A DNA stretch of 33,237 nucleotides from Pseudomonadota bacterium (GCA_023444765.1 JAEXLY010000136.1:1-33237), one strand, 5' to 3'; positions 17,171 through 27,853 are shown, counted from the stretch's first letter. Numbers and translations are program-made. The notes: generated from the sequence alone by a model not told the origin.

Positions 17171-17701
17171 ATGCCCAGTACTTTCGATAGCAGGCGTGCA
17201 TCGCCTGCCCAGGGATTCACGCTTGTCGAGCTGATGGTGACCGTCGCCGTGGTGGGGATCCTCGCCACGGTAGCCGTTCCGAGCATGACGGGGTTCGTCA
17301 ACACCAGCCGCCTGGCCGGCGCGAGCGAAGAACTGACCGCCAGCCTCCAGATGGCGAAGTCGGAAGCCGTCCGCAGGAACCGTCCGGTCACCGTCTGCGG
17401 TGGGCAGGACGGGTCCGATGACTGCACCGGATCCACCTCCTGGGACCAGATCATCGTCCGGCATGACGAGGGCGACGGTGACGATCCGGCCGTCATCCGC
17501 CGATTCGAGTTCCCCGGCGCCGTCGATGTGCAGAGCTCTGTGGACGAGATCGTTTTCCGGCCGTCGGGCACGGTCAATGCGCAGCAGACGCTGACGGCGT
17601 GCATTCCGACGGCGAACCCGCCGCTCAATGTGCGGGAGGTCACGCTGATGGTCGGCGGCGGCGTAGCGACGATCAAGAAGAGTGGAGGTGGGGCGTGCTG
17701 A
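17171..17701 (+). CDS. fimT: Type IV pilus minor pilin, GspH/FimT family
   Basis: Minor pseudopilin of 176 residues. The prepilin cleavage motif is QGFTLVELMVTVAVVGILATVAVPSM (from residue 14), with G before the mature Phe and Glu at mature position 5, so PilD should cleave and N-methylate it. The remaining part holds a GspH-like beta domain with paired Cys (VCGGQDGSDDC) and a C-terminal Cys. A GGGGAGA sequence is placed well for ATG 17171; an upstream in-frame ATG at 17156 lacks such a site. It is first in the pilus operon and overlaps pilV by seven bases. Confidence 0.9.
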   Translation: MPSTFDSRRASPAQGFTLVELMVTVAVVGILATVAVPSMTGFVNTSRLAGASEELTASLQMAKSEAVRRNRPVTVCGGQDGSDDCTGSTSWDQIIVRHDEGDGDDPAVIRRFEFPGAVDVQSSVDEIVFRPSGTVNAQQTLTACIPTANPPLNVREVTLMVGGGVATIKKSGGGAC

Positions 17702-18171
17702 GAACGAAGGAGTCGATGCGCCGCAGGCGCATCTCCAGGCCGGGCACGGCCGCTTCCATGCGCGGCATCGGCCTCATCGAGGTCATGGTGTCCGTGCTCA
17801 TCCTGGCGGTGGGCCTGCTCGGGGTCGCGGCGATGCAGGCCGTCGCGCTGCGCGGCGGACAGAGTTCGCTCGAAAGCACCCAGGCGGTCATCCAGACCAA
17901 CGCGATCCTCGAAGCGATGCGCGTCAACCGCGCGGAGGCGGTCGATTTCAACACGGGGGCGCTGCGCTGCGCCCCGGCGGCCGGCGGCGGCCATCCGATC
18001 GTCGATGCCTGGCTCGGCGACCTCAAGACCTCGATCGGAACGGATGACGACGAAACCACCTGCGGGAGCATCGTCGGCTGCCCCAATGCATGCGTGATCA
18101 CCGTCCAGTGGGACGATTCGCGCGCGGGCGGTGCGGGTACGCGCCAGATCGTGACGGCGACCCAGCTATGA
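17695..18171 (+). CDS. pilV: Type IV pilus minor pilin PilV
   Basis: 158-residue minor pilin. MRGIGLIEVMVSVLILAVGLLGVAAMQ is the prepilin N-terminal helix; cleavage would leave Ile or Gly-Leu-Ile-Glu with Glu at +5. The GTG at 17695 is chosen because GGAGG lies six bases upstream inside fimT; an ATG at 17716 has its AAGGAG only three bases away. The stop overlaps the pilW start as ATGA. Minor pilins PilV, PilW, PilX, FimT and PilE prime pilus assembly and form a tip complex with PilY1. Confidence 0.88.
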   Translation: MLRTKESMRRRRISRPGTAASMRGIGLIEVMVSVLILAVGLLGVAAMQAVALRGGQSSLESTQAVIQTNAILEAMRVNRAEAVDFNTGALRCAPAAGGGHPIVDAWLGDLKTSIGTDDDETTCGSIVGCPNACVITVQWDDSRAGGAGTRQIVTATQL

Positions 18172-19019
18172 GCAGTGCTTCCATGGGAGTCATCCGCATG
18201 ACCAGGACCAGGCGGGCCGGGGGTTTCAGCCTGATCGAACTCATGATCGCCATGGTGCTGGGCATCCTGGTGATGGGCGCGGCGTTCGCCGTGTTCATGT
18301 CCAACCAGAACACCTACCGCGCCAACGAGGGTCTCAACCGGATCCAGGAAAGCGCGCGCACCGCGGTCGAGCTGATGTCGCGCGACATCCGCGCCGCCGG
18401 CGGTTCGGCCTGCTCCAACCTGGCGACCATGGAAACCAGCGACGCCGAATCGCTCCTGCTCGACCGCACGCCCATCTTCGGTGATACGAATGAAGTGACG
18501 GTGGTCTCCGGCTCGGAGCTGGCCTATGCGACCGAAGCCTCGACGCCCAACACAGTCACGATCGCCGAGGGCGAACTGGGCGCGGCCTCCGATGCATTCA
18601 ACGTGGGCGATGTGCTGGTGCTGTGCGATGCGCAGAAGACCTTCGTCGCCACGGCAACCGGGCTTGCGGGGCGGACGGTGACCTTCGCGCCGTCGGCCAC
18701 GTTCCACTATCCGGTGTCGGTCATGCTGGGCCGTTTCCGCAGCACGCGCTGGTTCGTGGGGCCCAATCCGCGAGGCACGGGGGGAAACTCGCTGTTCGTG
18801 TCCCGCGCCGCTGGTGCCCAGGACGAGGTGGCCGAAGGCGTCGAAAGCGTGGAGTTTTCCTATCTCGAGGGCGGTGCGTTCACCGCAGCCCCTGCCAACT
18901 GGAACAACGTGGGCGCCGTGCGCATGGTCCTGACGCTGCAGGCGCAGAACACCGTCGAAGGCGAAACGCTCGAGCGCACCGTCACCAGCGTGGTCAACCT
19001 CCGGACGCGGTCCCTATGA
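18168..19019 (+). CDS. pilW: Type IV pilus minor pilin PilW
   Basis: 283-residue minor pilin. A short basic leader with RRAGGFSLIELMIAMVLGILVMGAAFAVF gives a class III prepilin cleavage site followed by the hydrophobic helix. NRIQESARTAVELMSRDIRAAGGSAC is the typical PilW continuation. The length and Cys pattern fit PilW. Both ends overlap neighbours (ATGA with pilV and pilX), showing translational coupling. Confidence 0.9.
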   Translation: MSSASMGVIRMTRTRRAGGFSLIELMIAMVLGILVMGAAFAVFMSNQNTYRANEGLNRIQESARTAVELMSRDIRAAGGSACSNLATMETSDAESLLLDRTPIFGDTNEVTVVSGSELAYATEASTPNTVTIAEGELGAASDAFNVGDVLVLCDAQKTFVATATGLAGRTVTFAPSATFHYPVSVMLGRFRSTRWFVGPNPRGTGGNSLFVSRAAGAQDEVAEGVESVEFSYLEGGAFTAAPANWNNVGAVRMVLTLQAQNTVEGETLERTVTSVVNLRTRSL

Positions 19020-19594
19020 ATACTCGTCATCCGATCATCCCGGTGGGCGTGGTCCGCGGCCAGCAGGGCATGTCGCTGGTCATCGTGCTGGTCCTGCTGC
19101 TGGTCATGTCCGTCCTGGGCATCGCCATCCTGCGCAGTTCCGCCATGCAGGAACGCATGAGCGCGAACATGCGCGACCGTTCGCTGGCGTTCCAGACCAC
19201 CGAGGCGGCGCTGCGCGAGGCGCAGGACAACGTGCTGGGCATCGCGCCGGATCCGGGCGATCCGGACGTGACCTGGGACAACTGGACGCCGAGCAACCAG
19301 TCCTGCAACAACCGGGGGCTGTGTGCTGCCGGCTCCAATGCTTCCTGGCAGGCGGGGCCGACTCTCGGAGCCACGCCCTCGACGGCCTCCGAGTACTGGA
19401 TGGAAGACCTCGGCGTCGTGCCGGGCGAATCCGACCCGGACAACAACTGCCTCGTCCATCTGCGGGACGCGAGCGCCACCCCCCCGGCGAACTGCCAGAG
19501 CCGCATGCTTCGCGTGACCGCGCGGAGTGCCGAGGAAGGCCGCGCCGAAGTCGTCCTGCAGGCCAACGTCGTCAACCGAGTGCCCGAGCTGTGA
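19016..19594 (+). CDS. pilX: Type IV pilus assembly protein PilX
   Basis: 192-residue minor pilin of PilX type. The leader ends GQQGMSLVIVLVLLLVMSVLGIAILRSS; unlike the others, the mature N-terminus lacks the usual Glu at +5, as is common in PilX. RSLAFQTTEAALREAQ follows, a conserved PilX block. The C-terminal region has four Cys. The stop lies inside the possible GTG start of pilY1. Confidence 0.88.
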   Translation: MNTRHPIIPVGVVRGQQGMSLVIVLVLLLVMSVLGIAILRSSAMQERMSANMRDRSLAFQTTEAALREAQDNVLGIAPDPGDPDVTWDNWTPSNQSCNNRGLCAAGSNASWQAGPTLGATPSTASEYWMEDLGVVPGESDPDNNCLVHLRDASATPPANCQSRMLRVTARSAEEGRAEVVLQANVVNRVPEL

Positions 19595-19602
19595 GCGCCG
19601 CC

Positions 19603-22600
19603 ATGAGCAAGCACCGACACCTCCGCAGGGAACCGACCATGCAGCTGAAGGCCGCGTTCGCCTCATTGCTGGCCACCCTGGTGGCCTTGCCCGCCGCAGC
19701 CACCCTTCCGATTCCCGACGATCCGCTCACCACCGGCAGCCGGGTCGCGCCCAACATCCTGTTCATCCTGGATGACTCGGGCTCGATGGCGTTCGACTAC
19801 ATGCCGGACGGTCTTGCCAACGACTGGCGGCGCCAGTCGTACATGCACAACACCCTGCATTACAACCCCGCGACCACCTACCGGCCCTGGGTGCGCGCGG
19901 ACGGAACCCGCATGACCGGCGGCACCAGCTACAGCGCCGCCTATGGCAGCTTCAATCGCGTGGGAGGCGGCACGATCGACCTGGGCAATCCTTCCAGCTG
20001 CCGGCGGTTCAACTACAACACCAACGCCACGACGGACGAACTGAGCAGCGGCGGTACCCAGGTGTGTGGCGGGACCCAGGTGTTCCATGTGCCGAAGTCG
20101 ACACCCCTGACGGGCGCCGCGCTGAACAACGCAGCCAACTACTATCGGTACATCATCTTCGACGATGCGTCCGGCGGGGGCATCGCGCGGGCGGAATACG
20201 GCACCATTAGCTCCGCCACGCTTCGAATCGACGGGAACAACGTCGACACGGGCACGCTCAACAACAACACCGCCGTGAACAATCGTACCGACAGCGTCAC
20301 GGCGGGGCGTTACCTGCAGTTCCAGATCGAGAACAACTCCGCCTCCTGTACCGGCTGGGGATGCACGCAGCCCACACTGGACTACACGGTGCTGAGCCCG
20401 GGCAATTCGGTGGTGTGCAACGGAACCGTGCCCCGCAGCAACACGCGCACCTGCGAGGTTCCGAATGCTGCCAGTGGCCAGTACACGGTTCGCGTGAGCC
20501 GCGGCAACAACAATACGACGTCCTACCGGTTGTCGGCGACGTCGTCCAACAGCTGTGGCCCGAATTCGGGCAGCAACGGCTGGGTCAACTGCACGACCGC
20601 GCTCCCCGGCACGAGAACGCTCGAGCAGGAGCTTTCCAACTACGCCACCTGGTTCTCCTACCACCGCAGCCGCATGAAGGCAGCCAAGGCCGGCGCGAGC
20701 GAAGCGTTCGCGACGCTCGACGGCAAGGTCCGCGTGGGCTTCCGCGCGATCTGGGGGCGTTCCGGTACCACGTTCAACATCCCCGTGAACGATGGTAACG
20801 ACGGTCGGTTCATCGACAGCACCGGCGATGTGACGACGACCTCGCGATCCACGTGGTACAGCCATCTGCAGAGCGTGATCGGGTACAACGGCACCCCGTT
20901 GCATGACGCGCTGGACGGGGCGGGCGCGTATTTCAGCAACTCAAGCAGTTCGGGTCCCTATGGCCCGCAGGCGGGCAATGGCCAGTACTCCTGCCGGCAG
21001 AACTTCGCGATCCTCACGACGGACGGCTACTGGAACAATGTCGGCATCAACGTCGGCAACCAGGACAACACGGCCGGCGACACGATCACCGGTCCGCGTG
21101 GCAAGAGCTACCAGTACTCGCCGTCCGCGCCATACCAGGACAGCTACTCGAACACCCTGGCCGACGTGGCGATGAAGTACTGGAAGACGGACCTGCGTCC
21201 CGATCTGGCCAACAACGTGCCTTCGACGGAGAACGTCAATCCGGCGTTCTGGCAGCACATGGTGACCTTCGGCATCTCCATCGGCCTGGCGGGGCGCAAG
21301 GGCTGGTCGGCCGTGTCCGACGTGCCGTCCAACGCCACCTGGGCCGACCCGACCGACACCGAAGACGCCGACCGAATCGACGATCTGCTCCACGCGGCGG
21401 TCAACAGCCGCGGCGCCTTCGTGCCGGCGTCCAACCCTGCCGAGTTCACCGCGGGTCTGCGCCAGGCGCTGTCCACCATCCAGCAGCGGACGAGCACCTA
21501 CTCCAACGTCGCCACGAACTCGGTCTCGCTCGACAGCGATACGATGACCTTCAGCGCCAGCTATGTCGCGGGCACCTGGACCGGTACCGTGAATGCGCGC
21601 AGGGTGACCCGTGCCGGTGTCTCCAGCGATGTCGCGTGGGTGTCCTCGATTCCGTCCTTGTCCAGCCGCAAGGTGTTCACCACCACCGGCACCGTCGGCA
21701 CCGCATTCCCTACCACGGCACAGCAGACCGCACTTGCCCGCACCGGCGGCCCGGCCAACTACGAGGTCTCGGGCGAGGACAACGCGAGGTACATCAAGGG
21801 CGAGTCCCGGCTCGAGGACCGCAATGGCACCGGAAACCTGCGCAACCGGACATCCATCCTGGGCGACATCATCGGATCCTCGCCGGCGTACGTGAAGGAC
21901 ACCAACACCCTGTACGTGGGTGCCAACGACGGTATGCTGCATGCATTCGACGCGAGCAACGGGCGGGAGCTCTTCGCCTACGTCCCCGGGATCATCAACA
22001 TCCATGATCTGGCGACGCTCAGTCGCGGCGACTACGCGCACAAGTGGTTCGTCGACGGCCCCGTGGCCGTAAGCAGCCGCCACCTGACGAACAACCGGAA
22101 CGTCCTCGTGGGGACGCTCGGCAAAGGGGGCAAGGGCCTGTATGCACTCGACGTGACTGACCCCGCCGCGGCGACGGCGGCAGGGCTGTTCAAGTGGGAG
22201 CGGGCCGAAACGCCCGGCAACAACATGGGCCTGGTGATGGGACGTCCGATTCTGGCGAGCGCGGGCGGGACGCCGGCGGTCGTGATCGGCAACGGCATCA
22301 ACAGCACCCGCGGCCGCGCGGTGCTGGTGGTGATCAATGCCGACACCGGTGCGGTCATCCGGGAGATCGATACCGGCGCCGGCTCCGTGGGCCAGCCCAA
22401 CGGGCTGTCGGCCCCGGTCGGCGTGTATGGCGCCGACGGCAAGACGCTGCGCTATGCCTATGCGGGCGACATGCTCGGCAATGTCTGGAAGTTCGACCTC
22501 ACCAGCACCACCGCCTCCGCCTGGTCGGCGACCAGGCTGTTCACCGCGCGCGACAGCAGCGGCAATGCGCAGCCGATCAGCGCGGGCCTGACGGTGGCGG

Positions 22601-23250
22601 TCGATCCGCGCACGCGCAAGCGCTGGGTGTTCTTCGGGACCGGCCGCTTCCTCACGGTCGAGGACGCGGATCCGAACAATGCCACCACCCAGAGCATGTA
22701 CGGCTTCATCGAGGACGAGACCGCGCTCGATCGTTCCGCCCTGACGGCGCGCACGCTGACCGTGACTTCCGGTTCGTCGGACGGCTATGCGGTGCGTGCG
22801 TTCCAGGAGAAGGCACCGCTGCCGGACGATTCGATGGGCTGGTACATCGACCTGCCCGCCGAGGGCGAGCGGATCGTGCAGGACGCCCAGCGCGTTTCCA
22901 ATGTACTGGTCACGGCCAGCATGATGCCGACGGGCGACGCCTGCGAGGCAGCCGGTTCGGGTTACATCAATGCGCTCGACGCCTTCACCGGCACCAGCAC
23001 GGGGTCCTCGTTCTTCGACCTGAACAACGACGGTTCGACCGCGGACCAGACGGTGGGCGGCCTGCCGGTGGGGTCGGTCGACTATGGCGTGGGCATGCCG
23101 ACCCTGCCGAACCTGCTGCGCGGCCTGCTGGTCGTGTCCGGCACCGACATCGGCGGCGACGAGGCATCGGGTGCTGGCCAGGGCCGGGGTTCCGGCACCG
23201 CCGCAATGCGTTGGGATCGCGTCTCCTGGCGCGAAGTCAGGAGCGAATGA
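19603..23250 (+). CDS. pilY1: Type IV pilus tip-associated adhesin PilY1
   Basis: 1215-residue secreted pilus-tip protein. A signal peptide is present (residues 13-33, ending PAAA). NILFILDDSGSM (51-62) is the MIDAS start of a von Willebrand A-like domain. About residues 166-326 hold a Cys- and Asn-rich beta region resembling a PPC domain (YTVRVSRGNNNTTSYRLSATS). From about 760 the C-terminal beta-propeller begins (TLYVGANDGMLHAFDASNGRELFAYVPG). DLNNDGSTAD (1139-1148) is a likely calcium loop, as in PilY1/PilC proteins where calcium controls pilus retraction. Start choice is uncertain: GTG 19591, ATG 19603, or ATG 19639, the last with AGGGA nearby and beginning directly at the signal peptide. 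Confidence 0.93.
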   Translation: MSKHRHLRREPTMQLKAAFASLLATLVALPAAATLPIPDDPLTTGSRVAPNILFILDDSGSMAFDYMPDGLANDWRRQSYMHNTLHYNPATTYRPWVRADGTRMTGGTSYSAAYGSFNRVGGGTIDLGNPSSCRRFNYNTNATTDELSSGGTQVCGGTQVFHVPKSTPLTGAALNNAANYYRYIIFDDASGGGIARAEYGTISSATLRIDGNNVDTGTLNNNTAVNNRTDSVTAGRYLQFQIENNSASCTGWGCTQPTLDYTVLSPGNSVVCNGTVPRSNTRTCEVPNAASGQYTVRVSRGNNNTTSYRLSATSSNSCGPNSGSNGWVNCTTALPGTRTLEQELSNYATWFSYHRSRMKAAKAGASEAFATLDGKVRVGFRAIWGRSGTTFNIPVNDGNDGRFIDSTGDVTTTSRSTWYSHLQSVIGYNGTPLHDALDGAGAYFSNSSSSGPYGPQAGNGQYSCRQNFAILTTDGYWNNVGINVGNQDNTAGDTITGPRGKSYQYSPSAPYQDSYSNTLADVAMKYWKTDLRPDLANNVPSTENVNPAFWQHMVTFGISIGLAGRKGWSAVSDVPSNATWADPTDTEDADRIDDLLHAAVNSRGAFVPASNPAEFTAGLRQALSTIQQRTSTYSNVATNSVSLDSDTMTFSASYVAGTWTGTVNARRVTRAGVSSDVAWVSSIPSLSSRKVFTTTGTVGTAFPTTAQQTALARTGGPANYEVSGEDNARYIKGESRLEDRNGTGNLRNRTSILGDIIGSSPAYVKDTNTLYVGANDGMLHAFDASNGRELFAYVPGIINIHDLATLSRGDYAHKWFVDGPVAVSSRHLTNNRNVLVGTLGKGGKGLYALDVTDPAAATAAGLFKWERAETPGNNMGLVMGRPILASAGGTPAVVIGNGINSTRGRAVLVVINADTGAVIREIDTGAGSVGQPNGLSAPVGVYGADGKTLRYAYAGDMLGNVWKFDLTSTTASAWSATRLFTARDSSGNAQPISAGLTVAVDPRTRKRWVFFGTGRFLTVEDADPNNATTQSMYGFIEDETALDRSALTARTLTVTSGSSDGYAVRAFQEKAPLPDDSMGWYIDLPAEGERIVQDAQRVSNVLVTASMMPTGDACEAAGSGYINALDAFTGTSTGSSFFDLNNDGSTADQTVGGLPVGSVDYGVGMPTLPNLLRGLLVVSGTDIGGDEASGAGQGRGSGTAAMRWDRVSWREVRSE

Positions 23251-23678
23251 TGGCGAGGCATTCCATGAAGCATGTGTATCGCACCAGCCTGCGAAAAGCC
23301 GGGGGCTTCTCGCTCATCGAGTTGATGGTCGTGGTGGCCATCATCGGTATCCTCGCGTCCATCGCCCTGCCTGCCTATACCGACCACATGCGGAAGGCGC
23401 GACGCGCGGCGGCAGGCGCCTGCCTGGTCACGATCTCCCAGCAGCTGGAGCGCTTCTATACCACCCGGCTGACCTACACCGGCGCCCCGGCAGCGGGTGC
23501 GCTGGATGACCGGTGCGAACCGGAGGTGCTCGATTCTTACGTGATCGCCACGAACGTCGGAGCCAAGACCTATTCGGTGAGCGCCCAACCCACGGGGCGG
23601 CAATCGGGCGACTCCTGCGGCACCCTCAGCATCGACCAGGCAGGGGTGAAGTCCCCTGCCACAGCCGGCTGCTGGTAG
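23250..23678 (+). CDS. pilE: Type IV pilin-like protein PilE
   Basis: 142-residue minor pilin. KAGGFSLIELMVVVAIIGILASIALPAYTDHMRKARR is a textbook prepilin cleavage site and N-terminal helix. ISQQLERFYTTRLTYTGA and four Cys, including a C-terminal GCW, fit the PilE group of minor pilins. ATG 23250 is preferred because AGGAG ends six bases before it; ATG 23247 overlaps the pilY1 stop more closely and would add one Met. It ends the operon, and a strong terminator follows 15 bases after the stop. Confidence 0.9.
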   Translation: MARHSMKHVYRTSLRKAGGFSLIELMVVVAIIGILASIALPAYTDHMRKARRAAAGACLVTISQQLERFYTTRLTYTGAPAAGALDDRCEPEVLDSYVIATNVGAKTYSVSAQPTGRQSGDSCGTLSIDQAGVKSPATAGCW

Positions 23679-23693
23679 GCCCGCAGCCAAGAA

Positions 23694-23725
23694 AAAAGCC
23701 CGCGGCAAGCCGCGGGCTTTTCTTT
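23694..23725 (+). terminator. Rho-independent terminator of the pilus operon
   Basis: AAAAGCCCGCGGC (23694-23706), a two-base loop, then the exact complement GCCGCGGGCTTTT (23709-23721) followed by CTTT. The flanking A-run makes it able to act in both directions, which would also stop tRNA-Asn transcription from the other side. Confidence 0.92.
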
Positions 23726-23734
23726 ATCCGGATC

Positions 23735-23811
23735 TGGCGCCCGAAGTTGGACTCGAACCAACGACCCCCTGATTAACAGTCAAGTGCTCTAACCGGCTGA
23801 GCTATTCGGGC
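23735..23811 (-). tRNA. tRNA-Asn (anticodon GTT)
   Basis: Read on the minus strand from 23811 it folds as a full cloverleaf. Acceptor GCCCGAA pairs with TTCGGGC, the D arm is GCTC/GAGC, the anticodon stem is CTTGA/TCAGG around loop CTGTTAA with anticodon GTT, and the T arm is GTTGG/CCAAC with TTCGAGT. The discriminator is G and CCA is encoded. Length is 77 bases with CCA. Confidence 0.97.
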
Positions 23812-23870
23812 GGGGGTGGGAATTGTAGACGCCGCCCGGGGCGGCGGGCAAGCCGCTGGGCCTGCCGGAT

Positions 23871-24401
23871 TCAGCCGGGGCAGGGAGCCGGGGCCGCCGG
23901 GCGGAACGACCGCGGGCGGCCCATGTTGTTCACGATGACGGCGCCGAGCAGGCTGCCTTCGGGGCTGCAGACGGAAATGGTGAGGTTGCTGCCCGCGCTG
24001 CGACCGTCGGGCAGGTAGCGCACCCGGGGCCGGCCTCTGGTCCCGACCACCCGCAACGTGGGCTTGGCCGGGGCGGATTCGACCCGGAGGATCTCGTCCG
24101 CGGCGTCCGGCCGGTAGTTGCCGTCCCGGTCCAGGAACAGCATCCAGCCGCCGCTCCAGTCGGTGCCCGTGTCGCAACTGGTGCCGGTGCTCGACGGACA
24201 CAGCACCGCGGGGCGGCGATAGGTGATCGCGGCCATCCGTGCCAGCTGCATCTGTGTGGACAGCGTGGCCATCGCGGCATTGGCGCGGTGGCGTTCGAGA
24301 AGTCCGGCGAACGCCGGCACGGAGAGCACCGCGAACGACGCCACCAGGGCGGTCGTCAGCACCGCCTCCACCAGGGTGAATCCGCGCATCCGTGCGTCCA
24401 T
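23871..24401 (-). CDS. GspH/FimT-family pseudopilin
   Basis: 176-residue prepilin-like protein. MDARMRGFTLVEAVLTTALVASFAVLSVPAF gives a very short leader, cleavage after Gly, and Glu at +5. LERHRANAAMATLSTQMQLARMAAITYRRPAVLC is the GspH/FimT block, followed by a beta domain with paired Cys. ATG 24401 is chosen because GGAGG lies eight bases upstream on this strand. It is oriented against the main pilus operon, with tRNA-Asn between, and is divergent from uvrB. It is a second FimT/FimU-like subunit; whether it works with the same pilus is inferred from position. Confidence 0.88.
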   Translation of the reverse strand: MDARMRGFTLVEAVLTTALVASFAVLSVPAFAGLLERHRANAAMATLSTQMQLARMAAITYRRPAVLCPSSTGTSCDTGTDWSGGWMLFLDRDGNYRPDAADEILRVESAPAKPTLRVVGTRGRPRVRYLPDGRSAGSNLTISVCSPEGSLLGAVIVNNMGRPRSFRPAAPAPCPG

Positions 24402-24549
24402 CGCATCGCCCTCCATGGCATGGGGCGACAGCATGAACAGGCAGCCAACCGGATGCCGTCGGTCGGAGCGGACGCGCAGGGTAGGAAAACACCCCAGCCG
24501 CCCCCATCACGGGGACTCGCTACACTGGTCTCCCGCCTTCGCGCCGCCC

Positions 24550-26583
<2,034 letters not shown>

Positions 26584-26844
26584 GGATGGTTCGCCGGTCC
26601 GGCGGAGAGCGGCCCGACGCGACCTGCGCGATCGGGCCGCCCGGCTGCCATCCGTGCGGCTCTCGTGCCGGAGCGGGGCGGCGGCGGGCGTCGGGGTGGC
26701 TGCCTCTTAACCCTGGCAGCGAGCGACACCGGTGGATGGCAACTCCCGCCGGCATCGGCTAGAATTCGCGTCCCGCCGCGAGGCGGCCCTCCGACCAGTC
26801 CATGGGTCGGGCGACCTGGCCGGTCCAGGTCGGGTACCAGTTTC

Positions 26845-26919
26845 GGGCGGTTAGCTCAGCGGTAGAGCACTACCTTGACATGGTAGGGGTCACAGGTTCG
26901 AACCCTGTACCGCCCACCA
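26845..26919 (+). tRNA. tRNA-Val (anticodon GAC)
   Basis: Full cloverleaf: acceptor GGGCGGT/ACCGCCC, D arm GCTC/GAGC, anticodon stem CTACC/GGTAG around loop TTGACAT with anticodon GAC, T arm ACAGG/CCTGT with TTCGAAC, discriminator A and encoded CCA at 26917-26919. TAGAAT at 26760-26765 may be its -10. The 3' end borders the lower-GC accessory region, so it is a likely integration site. Confidence 0.97.
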
Positions 26920-26954
26920 AAATCAACAACTTATGATTGATTTTGGGACGAAAC

Positions 26955-26979
26955 CCCGCCTGCAGGCGGGTTTTTTTTT
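26955..26979 (+). terminator. Rho-independent terminator after tRNA-Val
   Basis: CCCGCC (26955-26960), TGCA, GGCGGG (26965-26970), then nine T residues. The stem continues through the self-complementary TGCA. It is a classic intrinsic terminator 35 bases past the tRNA. Confidence 0.93.
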
Positions 26980-27274
26980 GGAAGTGTGTCCCCGTTCTGT
27001 CTCCGTGTAACTGGCTGCTACCTCAATGCATCCAGGGCGATGACCCAAGTTTGTCCCCGAGAGCGACTCCCGCGGTGCGAGCTGCGCTGTGGTCAGTTGT
27101 ATGGACTGTTTGTGGTACGAAAAACTAACGCCCACGGGCTACCCGCCCGACGGGGCAGCTGAAAAAGGCGACCAAGCCTCGGCGACCTTAGGGTTGCCGC
27201 AGCTTGTTGCGTGATTGCCAAACGGTGTCCGGTTGCACCGAGTGGAAGGGCATCGCTAGCTGCGTGATCTTGTG

Positions 27275-27303
27275 TTGACACTAGGACTACGGGTTCTCAG
27301 AAT
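27275..27303 (+). promoter_or_regulatory. Sigma70-type promoter for the small DNA-binding-like gene
   Basis: A perfect TTGACA at 27275-27280, a 17-base spacer, and CAGAAT at 27298-27303 (four of six). Transcription would start near 27310 and give a leader of about 60 bases containing the hairpin over the ribosome binding site. Confidence 0.5.
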
Positions 27304-27349
27304 GCCTGCGCGGCGTTCGGGTTGCTCGTCGCATGACCAGCCTCGGCGA

Positions 27350-27366
27350 CTACTCCTCCGGAGTAG
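27350..27366 (+). promoter_or_regulatory. Hairpin covering the ribosome binding site
   Basis: CTACTCC (27350-27356), TCC loop, GGAGTAG (27360-27366): a perfect seven-pair stem. The GGAG that would serve the TTG start at 27370 lies inside the 3' arm. In RNA this would hide the site; in DNA it could also be an operator dyad. Confidence 0.5.
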
Positions 27367-27369
27367 CGT

Positions 27370-27666
27370 TTGAACAACCCAACTGATTCGCAGATCCAGG
27401 TGCTGGCGCAGCACCTGATGTCGATCCATGGACCCGTGATTGGGTACGCGGAGTTCGCCCAGATACTGGGCACGTCGCTTTCCGCCCTGCGAATGCGACA
27501 AGCCAGGCGGCACGACTTACCGCCCACAATCCCTGGCTTGGCGTCATGCCGTTGGGCGGCACCGACAGTTGCCGCTTGGCTCCTTTCTGCCTCGCATCCT
27601 TCCCAGTCGGTGTCGACCGCAGCTCGGCGGGGTCGTCCTCGCAACACTGCGAGGACCCAAGCATGA
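27370..27666 (+). CDS. Small putative DNA-binding protein of the mobile element
   Basis: 98-residue protein starting at TTG 27370, six bases after GGAG. The middle part, GYAEFAQILGTSLSALRMRQARRHDLPPTIPGL (about 25-57), looks like a compact helix-turn-helix with a following wing, in the style of excisionase or AlpA/PrtN-like proteins. The C-terminal quarter is basic (ARRGRPRNTARTQA). I do not recognise a named family with certainty. It sits just upstream of the ATPase gene, separated by 187 bases that contain a strong hairpin. It could regulate the element or act as a recombination directionality factor; both are inference. Confidence 0.6.
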   Translation: MNNPTDSQIQVLAQHLMSIHGPVIGYAEFAQILGTSLSALRMRQARRHDLPPTIPGLASCRWAAPTVAAWLLSASHPSQSVSTAARRGRPRNTARTQA

Positions 27667-27691
27667 GTTCCCGTCTGAGTTCCCAGAAGAA

Positions 27692-27718
27692 GGGGCCGCA
27701 TCTTGGGGATGCGGCCCC
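27692..27718. repeat. Strong inverted repeat between the HTH-like gene and the ATPase gene
   Basis: GGGGCCGCATC at 27692-27702 and GATGCGGCCCC at 27708-27718, 11 perfect pairs with a five-base loop. No T-run follows. It could be an attenuator, a rho-dependent stop or a protein site. Confidence 0.7.
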
Positions 27719-27853
27719 CGGCGCCGCGCGTATGGAAAGTACGTGCCTGCGGCATTGTGCACTTCGCACGGCCACCATTGAAACCCGGTGCGGGACAGAG
27801 GTCTGCGTCTCGAAGAGGGTACGCCATGCGCCTCGAGTCGCAGGAGGTGGCGT

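Larger units (their letters stand above)
26920..27369. other. Gene-free junction between tRNA-Val and the accessory region
   Basis: These 450 bases hold the terminator at 26955-26979, then about 290 bases in which I see no gene, then the promoter at 27275-27303 and the hairpin at 27350-27366. Base composition is clearly less GC-rich than upstream. A repeat of the tRNA-Val 3' end was looked for in the window and not found, so the second attachment site, if any, is outside. Confidence 0.5.
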
